Assembly (NCBI RefSeq): GCF_006440735.1
Contig: NZ_VFUA01000064.1
Coordinates: forward strand, 1 to 36,265
Direction of reading: 5' to 3'
Length of the DNA: 36,265 nt
Source: Mesorhizobium sp. B2-7-1
GTDB lineage: Bacteria > Pseudomonadota > Alphaproteobacteria > Rhizobiales > Rhizobiaceae
In this document: positions 7,733 through 15,903 of the stretch, in pieces
How the letters are laid out: each line of letters begins with the position of its first letter
Numbering within the stretch: position 1 is the first letter of the stretch
Program-made: the position numbers and the translations under genes
The notes under the pieces: generated by a model
Told to the model about the DNA's origin: nothing
Seen by the model: the letters and a program-made list of their open reading frames with translations, nothing else
Databases searched by the model: none

Positions 7733-7950
7733 TCAGCGAGCTTCTGAAGCGCGACTTTGTACTTGTCCATGACCTTACGGGCAGCTTCCATCTGCCGCTC
7801 GAAACTGTCATCGACCGGCTCAAGGGCGATGCCCTTGTGGGTCTCGACGATTTGAAGCTGGTCACCCGCCTTCATGTTCATGCGATCGAGGAGTTCCTTC
7901 GGCAGTATCACGCCTTCGGAATTGCCGATTTTGCGAATGGTGGTGTTCAT
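7729..7950 (-). CDS. AbrB/MazE-type antitoxin paired with Doc
   Basis: A 73-residue protein. The swapped-hairpin AbrB DNA-binding domain is at residues 1-45 (TTIRKIGNSEGVILPKELLDRMNMKAGDQL) and a charged helical tail (RQMEAARKVMDKYKVALQKLAE) probably binds and blocks the Doc toxin. The ATG at 7950 is chosen because the AbrB fold starts at residue 2; the 18-residue upstream extension would run through the promoter. Doc is classically paired with Phd, but AbrB-type partners are also known in many genomes. Its operators are probably the repeated GTTGCAAC palindromes at 7964-8018. Confidence 0.88.
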   Translation of the reverse strand: MNTTIRKIGNSEGVILPKELLDRMNMKAGDQLQIVETHKGIALEPVDDSFERQMEAARKVMDKYKVALQKLAE

Positions 7951-7963
7951 GACGGAATATCCT

Positions 7964-8018
7964 GTTGCAACGCAAATTATAACGTCAAGCGCCAAATGTT
8001 GCAACAGCGATTATAACG
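7964..8018 (-). promoter_or_regulatory. Promoter and duplicated operator of the AbrB-Doc module
   Basis: Two 21-base direct repeats lie at 7964-7984 and 7998-8018. Each contains the self-complementary GTTGCAAC followed by a variable three-base block and (A/G)ATTATAACG, and they are offset by 34 bases. On the minus strand TTGCAA (8004-7999) and TATAAT (7981-7976) form -35 and -10 elements with a 17-base spacer. One GTTGCAAC therefore covers the -35 and the other falls at the expected transcription start. This is a textbook autorepression layout; binding by the AbrB-type protein is inferred. Confidence 0.7.
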
Positions 8019-8021
8019 GCG

Positions 8022-10145
8022 CTAACTCTCAGCCAGCAACCGGTCCATCAGCCGGTTCGCGGCTTCCGGTATCACCGTTCCCGGCGGGAAGATTTCCGCC
8101 GCGCCAGCCGCCACCACCGCGTCATAATCCTGCGGCGGGATGACGCCACCGGCGACGATCAGCATGTCGGCATGGCCGAGCTTCTTCAGCGCGTTCCTGA
8201 GCTCGGGGATCAGCGTCAGATGACCGGCTGCCAGCGATGACGCGCCGATGATGTCGACGTCGTGCTGCACCGCGAGCCTGGCGATCTCGTCCGGCGTCTG
8301 GAACATCGGCCCGACGGTCACGTCGAAGCCGAGATCGGCAAAAGCGCTGGCGATCACCTTCTGGCCGCGGTCGTGGCCGTCCTGGCCCATCTTGGCGACC
8401 AGGATGCGCGGCTTGCCGCCGGATTTCTTCTCGAACGCTTCGATCTTCTGTTGCAGAGGGTCGAGCGCCGGGTTGTCGCCAAGCGCGTCGCGATAGACGC
8501 CGGAGATCGTCTGCACCGCCGCCGTGTGGCGGCCGAACACTTTTTCCAGCGCCAGCGAAATCTCGCCCACGGTGGCGTTGGCGCGCGCGGCGCGGATCGC
8601 GAATTCGAGCAGGTTCTCGTCGCCCTCGGCGGCACGGGTCAGCGCCGCCAGCGCGTCCTCCAGGGCCGCGACGTCGCGCGTGCCTTTGAGCCGCTGCAGC
8701 TTCGCCAATTGCCTGGCCTTCACCTCGGCATTGTTGATCTTCAAGACATCGACCTCGATGTCCGCCTGCGGCCGGTGCGCGTTGACGCCGACCAGAATTT
8801 GCTCGCCGGAATCGATGCGCGCCTGGGTGCGCGCGGCCGCTTCCTCGATGCGAAGCTTCGGAATGCCTTTCTCGATCGCCGCCGCCATGCCGCCGAGGCT
8901 TTCGACCTCTTCGATATGGGCGAGCGCGCGCGCCGCCAGATCATGCGTCAGCCGCTCGACATAGGCCGAGCCGCCCCACGGATCGATCATGCGCGTCGTG
9001 CCGGATTCCTTCTGCAGGATGAGCTGCGTGTTGCGCGCGATCCGCGCCGAATGGTCGGTCGGCAGCGCCATCGCCTCGTCGAAGGAATTGGTGTGCAGCG
9101 ACTGCGTGTGCCCCTGCGTCGCCGCCATCGCTTCGATCATGGTGCGGGTGATGTTGTTGTAGGGGTCCTGCGCCGTCAGCGACCAGCCTGAGGTCTGGCA
9201 ATGGGTGCGCAGCGACAGCGAGCGTTCGTCCTTCGGCGCGAAATTCTTCTTCATTAGGCTCGACCAGAGCAGCCTTGCGGCCCTGAGCTTGGCGACCTCC
9301 ATGAAGAAGTTCATGCCGATCGCCCAGAAGAAGGAGAGGCGTGGCGCGAAGCGGTCGATGTCGAGGCCCCCAGCAACGCCGGCGCGCGCATATTCGATGC
9401 CGTCGGCGATGGTGTAGGCGAGCTCGAGGTCGGCGGTCGCGCCGGCTTCCTGCATGTGATAGCCGGAGATCGAGATCGAGTTGAATTTCGGCATATGCTT
9501 GGAGGTGTAGGCAAAAATGTCCGACACGATCCGCATCGAAGGCTTCGGCGGATAGATGTAGGTGTTGCGGACCATGAACTCCTTCAGAATGTCGTTCTGA
9601 ATGGTCCCGGCCAGATCCTTCTGCGCGACGCCCTGTTCCTCGGCCGCGACGATGTACAAAGCCATGATCGGCAGCACGGCGCCGTTCATCGTCATCGACA
9701 CCGTCATCTCGTTCAGCGGAATGCCGTCGAACAGCTGCCGCATGTCGAGGATGGAATCGATCGCCACGCCGGCCATGCCGACATCGCCGGCGACGCGCGG
9801 ATGGTCGCTGTCATAGCCGCGATGCGTGGCGAGATCGAAGGCCACCGACAGGCCTTTCTGGCCGGCCGCGAGGTTGCGCCGGTAGAAGGCGTTGGATTCT
9901 TCCGCTGTCGAGAAGCCGGCATACTGCCGGATCGTCCAGGGCTGCTGGACATACATGGTGGGGTAGGGGCCGCGCACGAAAGGCGGCATGCCCGGATAGG
10001 TGTCGAGATTGGCGAGCCCCTTGAGGTCGCCTTGCGTGTAGAGATGCTTTACGGCGATGCCTTCCGGCGTCATCCGCTGGCCTTTGAGCTCGACCGGTGC
10101 GCGACGCGGCGCCGACCAATCGATCTGGCTGAAATCCGGGATCAT
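8022..10145 (-). CDS. scpA: Methylmalonyl-CoA mutase, large (catalytic) subunit
   Basis: A 707-residue B12-dependent mutase interconverting methylmalonyl-CoA and succinyl-CoA. It serves propionate, branched-chain amino acid and odd-chain lipid degradation. The N-terminal TIM barrel shows YPTMYVQQPWTIRQYAGFS and RGYDSDHPRVAGDVGMAGVA. The C-terminal cobalamin domain has DGHDRG with His591 as the lower axial cobalt ligand, then GASSLAAGH and the glycine-rich VAGGVIP. Its ATG overlaps the stop of the small-subunit gene (ATGA). The S. meliloti homologue is called bhbA. The gene ends only a few bases from the toxin-antitoxin promoter. Confidence 0.95.
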   Translation of the reverse strand: MIPDFSQIDWSAPRRAPVELKGQRMTPEGIAVKHLYTQGDLKGLANLDTYPGMPPFVRGPYPTMYVQQPWTIRQYAGFSTAEESNAFYRRNLAAGQKGLSVAFDLATHRGYDSDHPRVAGDVGMAGVAIDSILDMRQLFDGIPLNEMTVSMTMNGAVLPIMALYIVAAEEQGVAQKDLAGTIQNDILKEFMVRNTYIYPPKPSMRIVSDIFAYTSKHMPKFNSISISGYHMQEAGATADLELAYTIADGIEYARAGVAGGLDIDRFAPRLSFFWAIGMNFFMEVAKLRAARLLWSSLMKKNFAPKDERSLSLRTHCQTSGWSLTAQDPYNNITRTMIEAMAATQGHTQSLHTNSFDEAMALPTDHSARIARNTQLILQKESGTTRMIDPWGGSAYVERLTHDLAARALAHIEEVESLGGMAAAIEKGIPKLRIEEAAARTQARIDSGEQILVGVNAHRPQADIEVDVLKINNAEVKARQLAKLQRLKGTRDVAALEDALAALTRAAEGDENLLEFAIRAARANATVGEISLALEKVFGRHTAAVQTISGVYRDALGDNPALDPLQQKIEAFEKKSGGKPRILVAKMGQDGHDRGQKVIASAFADLGFDVTVGPMFQTPDEIARLAVQHDVDIIGASSLAAGHLTLIPELRNALKKLGHADMLIVAGGVIPPQDYDAVVAAGAAEIFPPGTVIPEAANRLMDRLLAES

Positions 10146-11584
10146 GACCCGGCTCCGATCGACTGATCGATGCGCACCGGAAACAGCGGCTCGCAGGTAG
10201 CGACACCTTCGGTCAGGGTCGGGCGCCGCTCCTGCGGCAGTGTCTCGACCGGGCGCTCCGTGCCGACGCGGTAAAGTGTCGTGCCGACGATGCCGCGTTC
10301 GCCCGAACGATAAGCGCCGTTGCGCTTGGCGGCCGCCGTCTGCACGCGATTCTGGACATAGCCCCGCTGCAGGCTGGCGAGCACGCCGCCCTCAGCCTCG
10401 ATGCGCTGGAATTCCTTCCAGGCGGCAGCGCAGAGATCGTTGGTCAGCGCCTCGACCGCGCCCGAGCCGCTGGCGGGGTCGGCGACATGACCGATATGGC
10501 TCTCCTCGGCCATGATAAGCTGCGCGTTGCGGGCGACGCGGCGGGCAAAGCCGGCCGGCAGCCCATGCGCGATGGTGTGCGGCAGGATCGAGATCGAATC
10601 GGCGCCGCCGGCTGCCGCCGCGAAGGCCGCGATCGCCGTGCGCAATATGTTGGTCTCCGGGTCGGCCATCGTCATCATGCGGTAGGAGGTCTCGGCATGG
10701 ATGCTGGCGGTCGAGGCCGGGATCGAGCAGGCCTCCTGGATGCGCGCCCACAACTTGCGCAAGGCCCGCACCTTGGCAATCGAGACGAACTGGTCCTGGT
10801 CGACGCTGAGCGCGAAGCCGATATGGGGTGCGGCATAGACCAGCGGCTGGCGTGCCTTCTCGAACATCCTGAGATAGGACACGACCGAGGCCATCATCGT
10901 GCCGAGCTCCTGCGCCTCGGTGGCCCCCGCGTTGTGGAAGACGCGGCCGTCGGCCTCGAGCAGCACGCCCGGCACGCCCATCGAGAAGAAATGCGCCAGC
11001 GACTGCGGCATCGATTCCTGCAGCGCCTCGATCGAGGTGCGCAGCCGCCCGGTGCCGGCGAAGATCGCCGCCGGGTCGATGCCGAAGGAGAGGTTGAGCT
11101 TGGTCGGATCGGAGCGGCGCTTGCTCAGGAAGGCAAGCAGCCAGTCGGCGACCGCGCGGCTCCAGGGATGCGCGTCGATGCGCACCTGCACGCGGTTGAG
11201 CGGCACGCCGTCGAGCACCGCCTCGAGCGCTTCCGCGGTGCGCGGCAGGCCGTAACCGAACGCGTTCGGCGCGCCCTCGAAGACCAGCGACAGGCCGGTG
11301 GCGCCTTGGGCGATGTCTTCCAGGGCTTGGGCGCTGGCGCGGGCAATGTCCGGGTCGTCGACGCGCTGGCTGACGACCCAGGGCGCGGTCGGATTTGTGC
11401 GCGGCAATGGCTCGGCCGACGTCGAGCGTTGGCTGAGCGGCCCGATGCGGATGCCGTCATCGGTGCGGGAGACGAGCTTTTCCTCGAAGGAACCCCCGGC
11501 AAGCGCCTTTTCCGCCAGCGCCTGCCAACGCTTGGCGTCCGGGTTCGGAAGGTCGACATCCCTGGTCAAGGCGCCGGCGCCCAT
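10142..11584 (-). CDS. mutA: Methylmalonyl-CoA mutase, small subunit
   Basis: A 480-residue mutase-like barrel with no cobalamin-binding domain: there is no DxHxxG motif and the protein stops after the barrel. That is the hallmark of the structural small subunit. Conserved blocks include PWVVSQRVDDPD, IDAHPWSRAVADWLL, AETSYRMMTMADPETNILRT and DPASGSGAVEALTNDL. It is followed with an ATGA overlap by the catalytic subunit, so the heterodimer is made in balance. The ATG at 11584 is preceded by GAGGA. A divergent ATPase gene lies across a 251-base gap. No meaB chaperone or epimerase gene is in the window. Confidence 0.92.
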   Translation of the reverse strand: MGAGALTRDVDLPNPDAKRWQALAEKALAGGSFEEKLVSRTDDGIRIGPLSQRSTSAEPLPRTNPTAPWVVSQRVDDPDIARASAQALEDIAQGATGLSLVFEGAPNAFGYGLPRTAEALEAVLDGVPLNRVQVRIDAHPWSRAVADWLLAFLSKRRSDPTKLNLSFGIDPAAIFAGTGRLRTSIEALQESMPQSLAHFFSMGVPGVLLEADGRVFHNAGATEAQELGTMMASVVSYLRMFEKARQPLVYAAPHIGFALSVDQDQFVSIAKVRALRKLWARIQEACSIPASTASIHAETSYRMMTMADPETNILRTAIAAFAAAAGGADSISILPHTIAHGLPAGFARRVARNAQLIMAEESHIGHVADPASGSGAVEALTNDLCAAAWKEFQRIEAEGGVLASLQRGYVQNRVQTAAAKRNGAYRSGERGIVGTTLYRVGTERPVETLPQERRPTLTEGVATCEPLFPVRIDQSIGAGS

Positions 11585-11763
11585 CGCTGTCCTCGCTTCT
11601 CGGCCGCATCAGCCGGGTCCAGCCAATCTAAGGTCAGGAACCGGATATCACAATGCGTCATCCGGCCGGGTTCTCCCGCGACCGCCAATCGATTGCCAAA
11701 CATGCGCGCAATCCGCAAGCGCCAAAGGCCAAATTCGCTGCGTCCCAAAATCGATACTGGGCA

Positions 11764-11786
11764 TTGCCGCGTGCGACTGGCGTTAC
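11764..11786 (+). promoter_or_regulatory. Candidate promoter of the HerA-like ATPase gene
   Basis: TTGCCG and TATACC are separated by 17 bases and lie 50-72 bases upstream of the ATG at 11836. This is a moderate match to the vegetative consensus; nothing else in the 251-base divergent gap stands out. Confidence 0.33.
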
Positions 11787-11835
11787 TATACCTCGGGTTG
11801 AGGCCTTTGAGCGGAACAGATTGCGGAGACAGGAT

Positions 11836-13359
11836 ATGGTTGACGAGACCAGCATCTTCATCGGCGCCAGCCGCAAGTCCGACGATTCCTATCAGCGCGC
11901 CGAAGAGCTTTTGCTGCGCTACGGCAACCGCCACGGCCTCGTCACCGGGGCCACGGGCACCGGCAAGACGGTCAGCCTGCAGATCCTGGCCGAGGGCTTT
12001 TCGAATGCCGGCGTGCCGGTCTTCTGCGCCGACATCAAGGGCGACCTTTCCGGCATATCCATGATGGGCGAGCCCAAGGATTTCCTGGTCAAGCGCGCCG
12101 GGCAGGTGAAGCTCGATCCCTACCAGTTCCAGGAATTTCCGGTCATCTTCTGGGATCTGTTCGGCGAGCAGGGCCACCCGATCCGCGCCACCATTTCCGA
12201 GATGGGGCCGCTGCTTTTGTCGCGGCTGATGAACCTCACGGACGCGCAGGAAGGCGTCATGAACATCGCCTTCCGCATCGCCGACGAGGAAGGCCTGCTG
12301 TTGCTTGATTTGAAGGACCTGCAGGCGCTGCTTGCCAACATGGCCGATCGCGCCGACCAGCTCAGCGCGCGCTACGGCAATGTCACCAAGCCTTCGGTCG
12401 GCGCCATCCAGCGCACGCTCCTGGTGCTCGAGCAGCAGGGTGCCGCCAACTTCTTCGGCGAGCCGGCGCTGCGCATTGCCGACATCATGCGCACGACGCG
12501 CGACGGCCGTGGCGCGATCAGCGTTCTGGCCGCCGACAAATTGATGATGAACCCAAGACTCTACGCCACCTTCCTGCTGTGGCTGATGTCCGAACTGTTC
12601 GAGGAGCTGCCTGAAGTCGGCGATCTCGACAAGCCCAAGCTGGTGTTCTTCTTCGACGAGGCGCATCTTTTGTTCGAGGACGCGCCGAAGGTGCTGATCG
12701 ACCGCGTCGAGCAGGTGGTGCGGCTGATCCGCTCCAAGGGCGTCGGTGTCTATTTCGTCACCCAGAACCCGCTGGATATTCCCGAAAAGGTGTTGGCCCA
12801 GCTCGGCAACCGCGTCCAGCACGCGCTGCGCGCCTATACGCCGCGCGAACAGCAGGCGGTGCGCACCGCCGCCGAGACCTTCCGGCCCAATCCCGATTTC
12901 GACTGCGCCACCGCCATCACCCAGCTCGCCACCGGCGAGGCGCTGGTCTCGATGCTGGAGGACAAGGGCGTGCCGGCCATGGTGCAGCGCACTCTGATCC
13001 GGCCGCCGTCGTCGCGGCTCGGACCGATCACACCCGACGAGCGCCGCAAGATCATCGCCGAGAGCCCGGTCGCCGGCCAGTACGACGAGGCGGTCGACCG
13101 CGAATCGGCCTTCGAAATCCTGCAGAAGAAGGCCAAGGAAGCGCAGGACGCCGAGGCGCAGGCAAAGCAGAAGAACAGCGGCGGCTCGCGCTGGACCATT
13201 CCTGGTTTCGACGATGTTTTGGGAACGGGCAACCGGCGCTCGTCCAACCGCCAGACCGTGGCCGAAGCCGCCATCAAGTCGGTGGTGCGCTCGGTCGGCT
13301 CCTCCGTCGGCCGTGCCATCGTGCGCGGCATCCTGGGGAGCCTGGCCCGGGGGCGGTGA
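11836..13359 (+). CDS. HerA-like P-loop ATPase, DUF853 family (YjgR-like)
   Basis: A 507-residue ATPase. Walker A is GATGTGKT (residues 38-45) and Walker B is LVFFFDEAHLLF (about residues 268-279). Conserved DUF853 blocks include FCADIKGDLSG, FPVIFWDLFGEQGHPIRATISEMGP, GVYFVTQNPLDIPEKVLAQLGNR and WTIPGFDDVLGTG. DUF853 proteins are widespread relatives of the HerA/FtsK helicases with no settled role. I use the ATG at 11836 because GGAG lies upstream and the family starts close to it; the open frame to 11653 overlaps the divergent promoter area. The C-terminus is basic and of low complexity. A RIME1-like repeat follows. Confidence 0.87.
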   Translation: MVDETSIFIGASRKSDDSYQRAEELLLRYGNRHGLVTGATGTGKTVSLQILAEGFSNAGVPVFCADIKGDLSGISMMGEPKDFLVKRAGQVKLDPYQFQEFPVIFWDLFGEQGHPIRATISEMGPLLLSRLMNLTDAQEGVMNIAFRIADEEGLLLLDLKDLQALLANMADRADQLSARYGNVTKPSVGAIQRTLLVLEQQGAANFFGEPALRIADIMRTTRDGRGAISVLAADKLMMNPRLYATFLLWLMSELFEELPEVGDLDKPKLVFFFDEAHLLFEDAPKVLIDRVEQVVRLIRSKGVGVYFVTQNPLDIPEKVLAQLGNRVQHALRAYTPREQQAVRTAAETFRPNPDFDCATAITQLATGEALVSMLEDKGVPAMVQRTLIRPPSSRLGPITPDERRKIIAESPVAGQYDEAVDRESAFEILQKKAKEAQDAEAQAKQKNSGGSRWTIPGFDDVLGTGNRRSSNRQTVAEAAIKSVVRSVGSSVGRAIVRGILGSLARGR

Positions 13360-13394
13360 GCTTTCGCCCGGCGGCGTGGCAAGGCTCACACCAC

Positions 13395-13500
13395 TAATGC
13401 ATGTCGCCCAGAAGTGTGCTCGGTTCTGGGACAACGACATGCATCAAAACAAAGACTTAAAGCGCGTCGCCTGAAATCCGGTTCAGCGCGACGCGCTTTA
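13395..13500 (+). repeat. RIME1-like mosaic repeat, copy 2
   Basis: Same length (106 bases) and orientation as copy 1 at 2395-2500, with the two hairpins and linker conserved. Differences include the loop of hairpin 1 (AGTGTGCT against ACTGCGAAG) and compensating one-base indels. Its right end (CGCTTTA) supplies the TAA stop (13500-13498) of the convergent BKACE-type gene. It lies between the ATPase gene and that gene. Confidence 0.88.
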
Positions 13501-14334
13501 GGCGGCCCACTGGCTGCGTAGCGCGTCGGCGTCGGCGACCGCGAGGCCGCAGGCTTCAAGTGCCCGTCGCGTGGCCGCGATTAAATCCCCGTTCCCCGAG
13601 GCCAATGCGCCGCCCGGCAGGAAAAGATTGTTTTCAAATCCGACACGGCAATGCCCGCCGAGTAGCGCGGCGGTCGTGACGCATGCCGTTTCCTGGCTAC
13701 CGAAGGCGCACACCATCCAGTGACTGGGCGCGACGGGGCCGAGAGCCAAGAACGGCAGCAGGTCGGCGGGGGCAGACGTCTGTCCAACTGTGTGACGGCC
13801 GAGCACATAGAGGACTGGCTGATTGTCGAACGGGATCATCCCCCGTCTCGCGAGCGTCGCTAGATACGAGGCCTCTTCCGTCGAATAGAGGATAATCTGT
13901 GGTACTACCTTCCGCCGCCGGAGCGTTTCGAGGAACGAGGCGAAACCTGCTTCATGCGTTTGATCGGGCACGAACTCGCGCAAAGCGAGCGAGACGGCTT
14001 CGGGGCGCGCCTCCAGCACCACCCGCATCTGCTGTTCGGGCCGGTAGATACCCAAGGCCTCGCTGGTGATCTGAACCACGAGCCTCTCGCCGACTTGTGC
14101 CCTGATCGCGGTGGCTGCGGCGCGGTAGGCTTGCGCGTCGAGGAGATGGCGGCCGTTGCGGTCGCGGACATGCACGTGGATCATGGCTGCGCCGGCCTCG
14201 AGCGAGACCGCCGCGACCCGTGCCAACTCATCGGACGTAATCGGCAACGCCGGATGATCGGCTTTCGTACGCCGGCCGCCACTCGGCGCCACTGCAATCG
14301 CGACGGGACCGGAGCGGCCGGAAACTGCTTGCAT
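13498..14334 (-). CDS. BKACE-family beta-keto acid cleavage enzyme (Kce-like)
   Basis: A 278-residue TIM-barrel protein of the beta-keto acid cleavage family (formerly DUF849). These zinc enzymes condense a beta-keto acid with acetyl-CoA to give acetoacetate and a new CoA ester. The metal-binding HVHVRD motif is at residues 53-58, and the C-terminal GGHCRVGFENN motif supplies the acidic zinc ligand. The length is slightly below the usual 290-310. Its substrate is not predictable from sequence, and no carnitine or lysine catabolic gene is adjacent. The stop codon is donated by the RIME1-like repeat, so the natural C-terminus may have been trimmed. Two TTGC(A/G)CAA sites lie upstream. Confidence 0.83.
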   Translation of the reverse strand: MQAVSGRSGPVAIAVAPSGGRRTKADHPALPITSDELARVAAVSLEAGAAMIHVHVRDRNGRHLLDAQAYRAAATAIRAQVGERLVVQITSEALGIYRPEQQMRVVLEARPEAVSLALREFVPDQTHEAGFASFLETLRRRKVVPQIILYSTEEASYLATLARRGMIPFDNQPVLYVLGRHTVGQTSAPADLLPFLALGPVAPSHWMVCAFGSQETACVTTAALLGGHCRVGFENNLFLPGGALASGNGDLIAATRRALEACGLAVADADALRSQWAA

Positions 14335-14369
14335 TGGATTCTACCTGCTCCGCATCTGTACTTCGTGGG

Positions 14370-14398
14370 TTGCACAACCATAACTATGCCTTGCGCAA
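14370..14398. promoter_or_regulatory. Paired TTGC(A/G)CAA sites upstream of the BKACE gene
   Basis: TTGCACAA (14370-14377, within GTTGCACAAC) and the palindrome TTGCGCAA (14391-14398) are spaced 21 bases apart, two helical turns. They lie 36-64 bases upstream of the BKACE start. This could be a dimer-pair operator for an unlinked regulator; no regulator gene is adjacent. Confidence 0.3.
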
Positions 14399-14490
14399 CA
14401 TCCACTCCGATGTGAGCGCGTAACGCTTGTCGCCGAGACCGGGCAGAGTTCAAAATGGCAATCAGTCGCCCGCCCTGCGTGGCCGGGCAA

Positions 14491-15142
14491 TCAGAGGGCA
14501 GGGCGCTTGGCTATGGCCAGGCCCATGCCGAGCGCGACCATCGCGCCGCCCGACGCCTCCCGCAGGCGGCGGATCACGCCCGAACGCCCGGTCGCGCCTG
14601 CCCGGATTCGGCTTGCCGCAAAAGCGACCACGACATCGGCCAGCGTGTTGAGCGTTACCGATATGAAGCCGAGGATCATGAACTGCAGCGCGACGTGGCC
14701 GCCGCTGAGGTTCACGAATTGCGGAATGAAGGCCAGGAAGAAGGCGGCCGTCTTCGGGTTCAACGCTTCGACCAGCACCCCCTCGCGAAACGCTCGGGCA
14801 GCGCCGAGCGCGGGCGCCGGCGCGCCGCCCTCCAGCATTGTTTTTGCATCGCGTCGGGCGGCCTGGAACGTGCGGAAGCCCAACCAGACGAGGTAGACGG
14901 CGCCGATCAGCTTCAGCGCGGTGAACAGCTCCGCGCTGGCAAGCACGATTGCCGAGACGCCCAGACTGCCGGCCAGCACGTGGACCATGCCGCCCAGCCC
15001 CGTCCCGAAGCTGGAGGCAATGCCTTCGCCACGTCCTCCGGCGAGCGTGCGCGCGGCGACATAGAAGATGCCCGGCCCCCGGCGTGATGGCAAGCAGGAA
15101 AGCCGCGGCGAAATACAAGGCGAATTGGGTCAGGTCCAACAT
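14491..15142 (-). pseudogene. LysE/RhtB-family exporter interrupted by a one-base frameshift
   Basis: Starting at the ATG at 15142, the protein begins MLDLTQFALYFAAAFLLAITPG, a perfect LysE-family first helix. The frame is then lost. Reading continues without other defects in the -1 frame as PGIFYVAARTLAGGRGEGIA... to the TGA at 14491. The break falls in a run of five C at 15076-15080; removing one base restores the hallmark TPGPG motif and a full-length exporter of about 216 residues. LysE/RhtB proteins export amino acids and similar metabolites. It lies 50 bases downstream of the paiB-like gene, probably in one operon. It could be a real null allele, a phase-variable tract or a sequencing error. 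Confidence 0.85.
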
Positions 15143-15192
15143 GACGGAGGTCTCTTGAAAGTGCTGGGGCCAGTCTTCACACTGGCCAGACT

Positions 15193-15816
15193 TCACACTG
15201 GAATGAGCGGCGCGACCTCGCGATCGGATGGCCGCTCGCTCGCCGTCAGGCCGGCGAGCACGCCGGCGCGATCGGCCGCGTTGCGGTTCTGGCTCATCTT
15301 GCGCTTGCCTTCGAGCTTGGTGATCGGCATGCGCAGGCCGACAATGCCCTTCAGCTGCGACTGGATGAAATCCGCCGGCGCATCCGACACGGCCCAGGGC
15401 GCGGCGCGCTCGCCTTCATGCAGGTTGGTCAGGCGGGTCACGACCTCGAGCAGCCTGTCGGCATCCTCGAAGAATTCGATCGGCCCATGCGCGTGGACGG
15501 CGACATAGTTCCAGGTCGGCACCACCTTCCCGGTCTCCTGTTTGGTCTGGTACCAGGACGGCGTCACATAGGCGTCCGGCCCCATGAACATCGCCAGTCC
15601 GTTGCCCAGCACTGGCGCGCGCCATTGCGGGTTTGCCTTCGCGACATGGCCGTAGATCACGCCCTGCTCGCCCTCGTTCTCGTCGAGGAGAAGCGGCAGA
15701 GGCGTCGCCAGCGGGCCATCGGCCGTGGCGGTGACCAGGATTGCCAGCCGCGCCGCGTGGATCGTGGCCGTGAGGCTCTCGTGATCGTCGTCGCGAAAGG
15801 CGGGTGGTGTGTACAT
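15193..15816 (-). CDS. PaiB-like FMN-binding protein
   Basis: A 207-residue member of the FMN-binding split-barrel family PF04299, annotated as PaiB or FMN-binding negative transcriptional regulator. Recognisable blocks are MYTPPAFR at the start, PLPLLLDENEGEQGVIYGHVAKANPQW, GPDAYVTPSWY and the hallmark TWNYVAVHAHG, with a C-terminal GLRMPITKLEGKRKMSQNR. Bacillus PaiB was linked to repression of sporulation and protease genes, but most homologues are probably flavoproteins. The ATG at 15816 has AAGGAG at a good distance. The gene is divergent, over 76 bases, from a MocR regulator that probably controls it, and is followed by the lysE-like gene. Confidence 0.87.
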   Translation of the reverse strand: MYTPPAFRDDDHESLTATIHAARLAILVTATADGPLATPLPLLLDENEGEQGVIYGHVAKANPQWRAPVLGNGLAMFMGPDAYVTPSWYQTKQETGKVVPTWNYVAVHAHGPIEFFEDADRLLEVVTRLTNLHEGERAAPWAVSDAPADFIQSQLKGIVGLRMPITKLEGKRKMSQNRNAADRAGVLAGLTASERPSDREVAPLIPV

Positions 15817-15865
15817 GACAAAACTCCTTGCGTTGCAGGAAAAGATGCCGGATGTCTGGCTTGCT

Positions 15866-15903
15866 TGGAATATCCAGTTTTGAAAGTTTCTGGTGGTCCA
15901 GTT
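15866..15903. promoter_or_regulatory. Candidate MocR operator between the paiB-like and mocR-like genes
   Basis: TGGAATATCCA (15866-15876, TGGA/TCCA arms) is followed by a related TGGTGGTCCA (15891-15900). TCCAGTT is repeated 24 bases apart (15873-15879 and 15897-15903). Directly repeated AACTGG-type sites in a short divergent gap are usual for MocR/PdxR proteins; assignment here is inferred. Confidence 0.4.

Noticed and set aside
11585..11763. A propionate-responsive (PccR-like) operator upstream of the mutase genes
   Set aside because: I saw only loose TTTGGCAAT and ATTGCGCG stretches, with no repeated TTTGCAAA-type sites.
10487..12064. A 525-codon plus-strand frame opposite the mutase small subunit
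   Set aside because: It is the shadow of a well-conserved gene, rich in Arg, Gly and His, with no recognisable domain.
11566..13440. A 624-codon open frame on the minus strand opposite the HerA-like ATPase
   Set aside because: It is a GC-driven antisense frame with His/Arg/Gly-rich, family-less sequence. The opposite strand has intact Walker motifs.
14491..15093. A stand-alone exporter starting with TTG at 15093
   Set aside because: That start would begin at the frameshift and lack the first membrane helix, which is present in the adjacent frame from 15142.
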